A stretch of DNA of 64,000 nucleotides, from assembly GCF_036227325.1 (NCBI RefSeq), contig NZ_CP109467.1:806001-870000 (forward strand), in the 5' to 3' direction. Shown here piece by piece: positions 58,651-64,000 of the stretch. The DNA comes from Streptomyces sp. NBC_01465. GTDB lineage: Bacteria; Actinomycetota; Actinomycetes; Streptomycetales; Streptomycetaceae. Both the position numbers and the translations under genes were made by a program. The notes under the pieces were generated by a model. That model made no database searches and had not been told where the DNA came from. It saw only the letters and a list, made by a program, of their open reading frames with translations. Every line of letters starts with the position of its first letter. The first letter of the stretch is position 1.

Positions 58651-59861
58651 TCCCGCACCGTACGACCCACCACTCACTGGCCGGTCTGCGCACCACCCTG
58701 CGCCGGCTGGCCCACCATCTGCGGCTGCCGGTCGAAACGCGTTCCCGGCTGACTCTCGCGGTGACCCAGGTGGCGGCCGGTGAGCTCGACGCGGGCCGCA
58801 TGGTCGTGCTGGACGCCGGCCCCGAGGCCGCCAACGGCAGCGGCGCCATGCTCTCCGTACGGCTGCAGACCCCGCTGGCACCTCGCCAGCCGTCCCTGAC
58901 CGGGCTGCCGCTGCCCGCGCAGCGGATGCCGGGGTGTGCTGCCGTCTGGCGGGTCCCGCTGCAGTCCTCGCCCGCCGAGGGAAGCGCCCCCGCGGTGTCG
59001 GACCTCCTGGAGGAGGAGCTGAGCGACGCGCTCACCCGGCTGGACGCCCTCGGCCGGGACCACCAGCGCCTCCATCACGAGCTGGCGGAGACCAACAGCG
59101 GGGTGCTGGCCCTCTACGTACAGCTGGAGGAGCGCGACGAGCAACTGCGGCGCGCGCACGGCCGGATGCTGCGCCAGCTGGAGGACGCCCTGCGTCCGCC
59201 GCCGGTCGAGGTGGCGGGCCTGGAGATGGCCGTGCACTACGAGCCCGCCGAGAAGGACGCGCCGACCGGCGGAGACCTCTACGACTGGTTCCTGCTCCCG
59301 GACGGCACCGCGCACATCACGGTGGTCGACGCGCTCGGCCACGGCCTGGCCAGTACCCGCAGCGCGCTCAACGTGACCCACGCGGTCCGCACGCTCGCCC
59401 TGGAGGGGCACCCGGTGGAGTCGATCGTCGCGAGGACCGACGAGATCCTCTCCACCGTCGACCGCGAGGTGATGGCCACCGTCCAGCTGGTCAGGCTCGA
59501 CCCGGCCACCGGCGAGCTCCTCATCGCGAACGGAAGCCATCCGCCCGCCCTGCTCGTACGTGAGGACGGCACCACCCGACTGCTGGAGGTCCGGGGCCGC
59601 GGCATCGGCTTCCCGCTGCCGGGCAGTGAGCGACTGCTGCGCGAACGCCTCGCCCCCGGCGACCTGTTGGTCCTGTACACCGACGGGCTGACCGAGAGCC
59701 GGCGCGATCCCCGCGAGGGCGAGATCCGGCTGCAGGAGGTGGCGCGGCGCCACCGCGCGCTGCCGATAGCGGACATTCCCGGTGCCATCGCGGCGGAGAT
59801 GCGCACGGTGATCCTGCACCCGGACGACACCGTCGCCCTGACGGTCCGCCGGGTGCGCTGA
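58647..59861 (+). CDS. RsbU-like SpoIIE-family PP2C phosphatase
   Basis: This 404-residue protein starts at ATG 58647, overlapping the previous stop (ATGA). Residues 1-110 are a degenerate HATPase-like region, then a coiled-coil segment (about 118-185; LLEEELSDALTRLDALGRDH) and a SpoIIE PP2C domain (about 195-404): DLYDWFLLPDG, VVDALGHGLASTRSALN, ANGSHPPALLV, LVLYTDGLTESRRDPREGE and HPDDTVALTVRRV. The metal-binding aspartates of PP2C are present. It is the probable effector phosphatase activated by RsbT that dephosphorylates an anti-anti-sigma factor. Confidence 0.92.
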   Translation: MIPHRTTHHSLAGLRTTLRRLAHHLRLPVETRSRLTLAVTQVAAGELDAGRMVVLDAGPEAANGSGAMLSVRLQTPLAPRQPSLTGLPLPAQRMPGCAAVWRVPLQSSPAEGSAPAVSDLLEEELSDALTRLDALGRDHQRLHHELAETNSGVLALYVQLEERDEQLRRAHGRMLRQLEDALRPPPVEVAGLEMAVHYEPAEKDAPTGGDLYDWFLLPDGTAHITVVDALGHGLASTRSALNVTHAVRTLALEGHPVESIVARTDEILSTVDREVMATVQLVRLDPATGELLIANGSHPPALLVREDGTTRLLEVRGRGIGFPLPGSERLLRERLAPGDLLVLYTDGLTESRRDPREGEIRLQEVARRHRALPIADIPGAIAAEMRTVILHPDDTVALTVRRVR

Positions 59862-59940
59862 GTGGCCGGCTCTGTCCGCCCGCAGCGAACTACCGGTTCC
59901 GTGGTGATGGATGGGCCGAGCCGGGGTATGCGAGCGGGAG

Positions 59941-60330
59941 ATGCCTGAGGAGCCGCCCGTGGTTGTCGTGGACTCGCCCTTGGCGGACAGTGCCACCGCT
60001 CGCGACGCTGCCGCCCGTTTTCTCGTCGAGCACTGCCCCTGGGCGGACCTCGACGCCGTACTGCTGGTCGTCAGCGAGCTGGTGGCCAACGCCGCCCGGC
60101 ACACCGCCGGCTGGTGGCGGCTGCGGCTGAGCGCAGGCCCTGGGGAGCTGGTGGTGGAGCTGGACGACTCCAGCCCTCACCACCCGGTCGCCCGTACGCC
60201 CGACTTCGGTGGCGGCGGCGGCTTCGGCTGGCCGCTGGTGCTGCGGCTCGCGGGCCGGGTCGAGATCTCCCCGCTGCCTCTCGGCAAGACGGTACGGACG
60301 ATCTGGACCCGGCCCGCGACGGCCGGCTGA
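59941..60330 (+). CDS. GHKL ATP-binding anti-sigma-type protein
   Basis: This 129-residue single HATPase domain resembles RsbW/SpoIIAB-type anti-sigma or Streptomyces regulatory kinases: VVSELVANAARHTAG (N-box), ELDDSSPHHPVARTPDFGG, and LGKTVRTIWTRP. The G1 DxGxG is replaced by DDSSPHH, as in many streptomycete ATP-binding regulators. ATG 59941 (MPEEPPVVVVDSP) is the natural N-terminus, although GGGAG abuts it without a spacer; ATG 59911 is an alternative. It ends 16 bases from the convergent sigma gene, and is the best candidate to bind that sigma factor. Confidence 0.82.
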   Translation: MPEEPPVVVVDSPLADSATARDAAARFLVEHCPWADLDAVLLVVSELVANAARHTAGWWRLRLSAGPGELVVELDDSSPHHPVARTPDFGGGGGFGWPLVLRLAGRVEISPLPLGKTVRTIWTRPATAG

Positions 60331-60346
60331 GCGCTGGACGGGGGGC

Positions 60347-61228
60347 TCACTCCTGGGTGAGCAGCCCCTTGCGCAACTGCGCGGTGATCCGGGACAGCAG
60401 CCGCGACACATGCATCTGGGAGACGCCGAGTTCGGCGCCGATCTGCGACTGGGTCATCTCAAGGCCGTACCGCATCCGCAGGATCTGACGGTCGCGCTCG
60501 TCGAGCTGCTCGACGAGCGGCTTCAGCGCGGTGATGTTCTCGACGGCCTCCAGCTCGGGGTCGTCATCGCCGAGACGGTCGGACAGGGAGTCCGAGCCGC
60601 TCTCCGAGGCGTCGTCCAGCGGGATGTCGATGGAGCCCGCGGTGTAGCCGTTGGCGGCGACCAGACCCTCGACGATCTCGTCCTCGGGCAGGTCGAGGTG
60701 GGCGGCGAGCTCCGCGGTCGTCGGCGACCGGTCGAGGAGCTGGAACAGCTCGTCCGTGGCGCGGGCGAGCGCGATCCTCAACTCCTGGAGCCTGCGCGGC
60801 ACATGCACCGACCAGCTGGTGTCGCGGAAGAACCGCTTGATCTCGCCGACGATGCACGGCATCGCGAAGGTGGCGAACTCCACCTCGCGGGTGAGCTCGA
60901 AGCGGTCGATGGCCTTGATGAGACCAATGGTGCCGACCTGGACGATGTCCTCCATCTGGTCGGAGCGGCTGCGGAAGCGTGCTGCCGCGAACTTGACCAG
61001 GGAGAGGTTGAGTTCGATCAGGGTGTTACGGGCGTACTGGTACTCGTGCGTGCCCTCTTCCAGGGTCGCAAGCCGCGCGAAGAAGAGCCGCGAGAGCTCT
61101 CGGGCGTCGCGCGGGGCGACCGCGGCGGGGCTCTCCACATACGGGAGTTGCTCCTCTGTCCGGCTGTCCGACCCGCTGTCGTATGACCTGATTCCGGTCG
61201 GGACTGGGACTGGGCTCGCCATGGACAC
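60347..61228 (-). CDS. SigB/SigF-family RNA polymerase sigma factor
   Basis: This 293-residue group-3 sigma factor belongs to the stress family. Region 2 includes MEDIVQVGTIGLIKAIDRFE and FATFAMPCIVGEIKRFFRDT; region 3 LPEDEIVEGLVAANGYTAG; region 4 LDERDRQILRMRYGLEMTQS and GVSQMHVSRLLSRI. The start is set at GTG 61226-61228 (VSMASPVPVP), five bases after GGAGG; ATG 61220-61222 is two codons further in. A sigma-B-type promoter lies upstream, implying autoregulation. It is convergent with the partner-switching cluster, the expected source of its control. Confidence 0.93.
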   Translation of the reverse strand: MSMASPVPVPTGIRSYDSGSDSRTEEQLPYVESPAAVAPRDARELSRLFFARLATLEEGTHEYQYARNTLIELNLSLVKFAAARFRSRSDQMEDIVQVGTIGLIKAIDRFELTREVEFATFAMPCIVGEIKRFFRDTSWSVHVPRRLQELRIALARATDELFQLLDRSPTTAELAAHLDLPEDEIVEGLVAANGYTAGSIDIPLDDASESGSDSLSDRLGDDDPELEAVENITALKPLVEQLDERDRQILRMRYGLEMTQSQIGAELGVSQMHVSRLLSRITAQLRKGLLTQE

Positions 61229-61285
61229 GGTGTCCTCCCCTTCTGCTCTGCTCCGGCGGTGCATGGGTGCGTTCGCAGAACCCGA

Positions 61286-61310
61286 CTACCCGGTATGCCG
61301 CCGTCCATTC
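61286..61310 (-). promoter_or_regulatory. SigB/F-type promoter upstream of the sigma gene
   Basis: On the minus strand GAAT (complement of 61307-61310) and GGGTAG (complement of 61286-61291) are 15 bases apart, matching the Streptomyces sigma-B-family consensus GnnT-N14-16-GGGTAY except for the final base. It lies about 60 bases before the sigma start and suggests that the factor transcribes its own gene. Confidence 0.6.
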
Positions 61311-61356
61311 ACGAAAATCCGGCCAGAAGGAGTGAGGGAAGGGTGTGCAAGGCCGC

Positions 61357-61387
61357 GGCCGGCCCCCGCGAACTGCGGGGACCGGCC
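61357..61387 (-). terminator. Terminator after guaB1
   Basis: An inverted repeat of 6 + 6 base pairs with one mismatch (61357-61369 and 61375-61387), loop of five bases, sits 23 bases beyond the guaB1 stop. It lacks a clear U-run but is G+C-rich as usual in Streptomyces. Confidence 0.6.
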
Positions 61388-61409
61388 GGAAGGTTGAGCA
61401 GTGTCGGGG

Positions 61410-62918
<1,509 letters not shown>

Positions 62919-63015
62919 TCATTCTCCCATGCCCGAACGATTGCGCAGCCCGGGAGATTCCTCCAGGCCTGCGGTGTGCGTGCTGGTTGCATCCTCCAAG
63001 CGGGGTCCGTGACCG

Positions 63016-63055
63016 GGCGCGGGGCGGGGGCTGTCAGGGACCCCCGCCCCGCGCC
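63016..63055 (-). terminator. Terminator after the right-edge GH6 gene
   Basis: A perfect 15-base-pair repeat (63016-63030 and 63041-63055) with a ten-base loop begins five bases past the stop of the GH6 gene. Confidence 0.85.
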
Positions 63056-63060
63056 TCGGC

Positions 63061-64000
63061 TCAGGTGCCGTCGATCAGACGGACAGCGAGATCGGGGCTG
63101 AACTGCCCCGCGGGAACGGTGGGGGCGCTGCCGCACTGCCCGTCCGAGTTGCCTGGTGTCTTGACCCAGAGCAGCAGATCGGCGCCGCCTCCCACCTGCG
63201 GTGATGTGCCGAGCTTGCGCCCCGTCGGGTTGCACCACACCCCGTTGGAACCGTTGCCGTTGCGGCTGGTGTCGACGACGAATTTCGGGGTGGAGCCAAG
63301 CTTGGCGGTGACCGCGTTCCCGTACGACACCGAGGCGGCCGTGGTGTAGAAGTTCGACACGTTGACCGAGAATCCCCGGACCCGGTGGACCCCTGCGGAG
63401 TCCAGGCGGCCGGCCATGGTGGTCGCATCGACCCAGTTGGCGTTCCCGGCGTCGAGGTAGGCCCAGGTGTTGGGGGCCTTCTGCTGGAACATCTGGGCGG
63501 CGTAGTCGATCATCGCCAGCCGGTCGCTGATCTGTGCCGAGGTCATGCAGTCGAAGTCCGCCAGCGAGTCGGGCTCGATCACGACGATCGCAGGGCGGTC
63601 GGCGACGGCCGCGGCGAAGGTGGAGATCCAGGTGCGGTACGCGGCGACGCTGCCCGCCCCGCCGGACGATTCGCCGCCGCACGCGTCGCGGCCGGGGATG
63701 TTGTACGCGACCAGGACGGGGAGCTGGCTGTGGCTGGCCGCCGCGCCGACGTAGCTGGAGACCGCGGGGCCGATGCCTCCGCTCTCGTTGGCGAACCAGC
63801 GGGCGATGGGTTTCGACGCGATGGACGACTGGATGCGCGCCGCACGGGAGTCGGAGGGGTTGTTCTTGGCCCACACGGCCGGGCTGGAGTTGGGGTTGAC
63901 GTAGAAACCGCTGGTCAGGCTGATGGGGCTGGCTGTGGCCTGTGCTGTGGCCGTGGTGGCGGCGGGCATGGCGGCCGCCACGGTCAGACAGATCAGGGCA
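63061..64000 (-). CDS. Secreted glycoside hydrolase family 6 protein, N-terminus outside window
   Basis: The visible 313 residues begin inside a signal peptide (ALICLTVAAAMPAATTATAQ at the window edge) and continue through the whole GH6 domain: SGFYVNPNSSPAVWA, PVLVAYNIPGRDACG, IVVIEPDSLADFDCM (signature), YLDAGNANWVD, VVDTSRNGNGSNG with WCNPTGRKLG, and LLWVKTPGNSDGQCG. No cellulose-binding module is visible in this part. It is a paralogue of the gene at 48957, with a closer match to secreted endoglucanases and no Pro/Ser linker. The frame stays open to 64000, so the start lies to the right. Confidence 0.92.
   Translation of the reverse strand, partial: ALICLTVAAAMPAATTATAQATASPISLTSGFYVNPNSSPAVWAKNNPSDSRAARIQSSIASKPIARWFANESGGIGPAVSSYVGAAASHSQLPVLVAYNIPGRDACGGESSGGAGSVAAYRTWISTFAAAVADRPAIVVIEPDSLADFDCMTSAQISDRLAMIDYAAQMFQQKAPNTWAYLDAGNANWVDATTMAGRLDSAGVHRVRGFSVNVSNFYTTAASVSYGNAVTAKLGSTPKFVVDTSRNGNGSNGVWCNPTGRKLGTSPQVGGGADLLLWVKTPGNSDGQCGSAPTVPAGQFSPDLAVRLIDGT

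Overview
The window is high-GC actinobacterial chromosome, almost certainly Streptomyces. Supporting signs are GC-rich third codon positions, frequent GTG and TTG starts, stop/start overlaps of the GTGA and ATGA type, and the gene set itself: RbpA, polyprenol-phosphate mannose synthase, a chitinase with DasR-type promoter repeats, and a rib-his operon led by an FMN riboswitch. The gene order resembles the region I know from S. coelicolor around rbpA-ppm1-chiD-hisG-ribH; that comparison is from memory, not a search. No rRNA, tRNA, CRISPR array, insertion sequence, integrase or prophage gene is visible.

Layout. 1-9 kb: the start of a glycosyltransferase, HEAT and ankyrin repeat proteins, a small membrane protein with an FtsK-like ATP-binding protein whose Walker A lysine is missing, a divergent MocR/YczE pair, a GDPD phosphodiesterase and an MFS carrier. 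9-18 kb: rbpA behind a recognisable sigma-R promoter, fxsA, ppm1 with a long candidate leader, an amidohydrolase, an Lrp regulator and an APH-kinase / unknown / acyl-CoA dehydrogenase group. 18-27 kb: chiD, a TetR/DUF6230/DUF6114/membrane-protein group, a secreted C39-like peptidase, a P-loop kinase, a candidate ~70-nt small RNA, and an EccA-like AAA ATPase. 27-41 kb: two CNNM/CBS membrane proteins, the eight-gene operon ribD-ribE-ribM-ribAB-ribH-hisE-hisG-PH protein, a ROK/MFS divergent pair, a thioesterase, an alginate-lyase-family protein and a uracil permease.

41.9-49 kb looks accessory: a membrane pentapeptide-repeat protein converges on a two-gene operon encoding an HTH/NB-ARC/TPR STAND protein with a 120-bp-periodic TPR array and a fusion of a periplasmic-binding-type fold with an FAD oxidoreductase. 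49-55.7 kb: a secreted GH6 protein, DUF5995, an LLM oxidoreductase, and a minus-strand group of Lrp regulator, acetyltransferase, amidase and amine oxidase with TTGCGYA repeats upstream of the amidase. 55.8-61.3 kb is a complete stressosome-type partner-switching module (RsbR, RsbS, RsbT, HATPase-PP2C fusion, RsbU-like PP2C, anti-sigma HATPase) converging on a SigB/F-family sigma gene with its own GnnT-N15-GGGTA promoter. The window ends with GuaB1 and a second GH6 protein cut by the right edge.

The most promising places for something new are the STAND/PBP-FAD operon, the candidate small RNA near 24.95 kb, the stressosome-sigma locus, and the Walker-A-defective FtsK-like pair. Functional statements rest on motif recognition by eye; no database search was possible.
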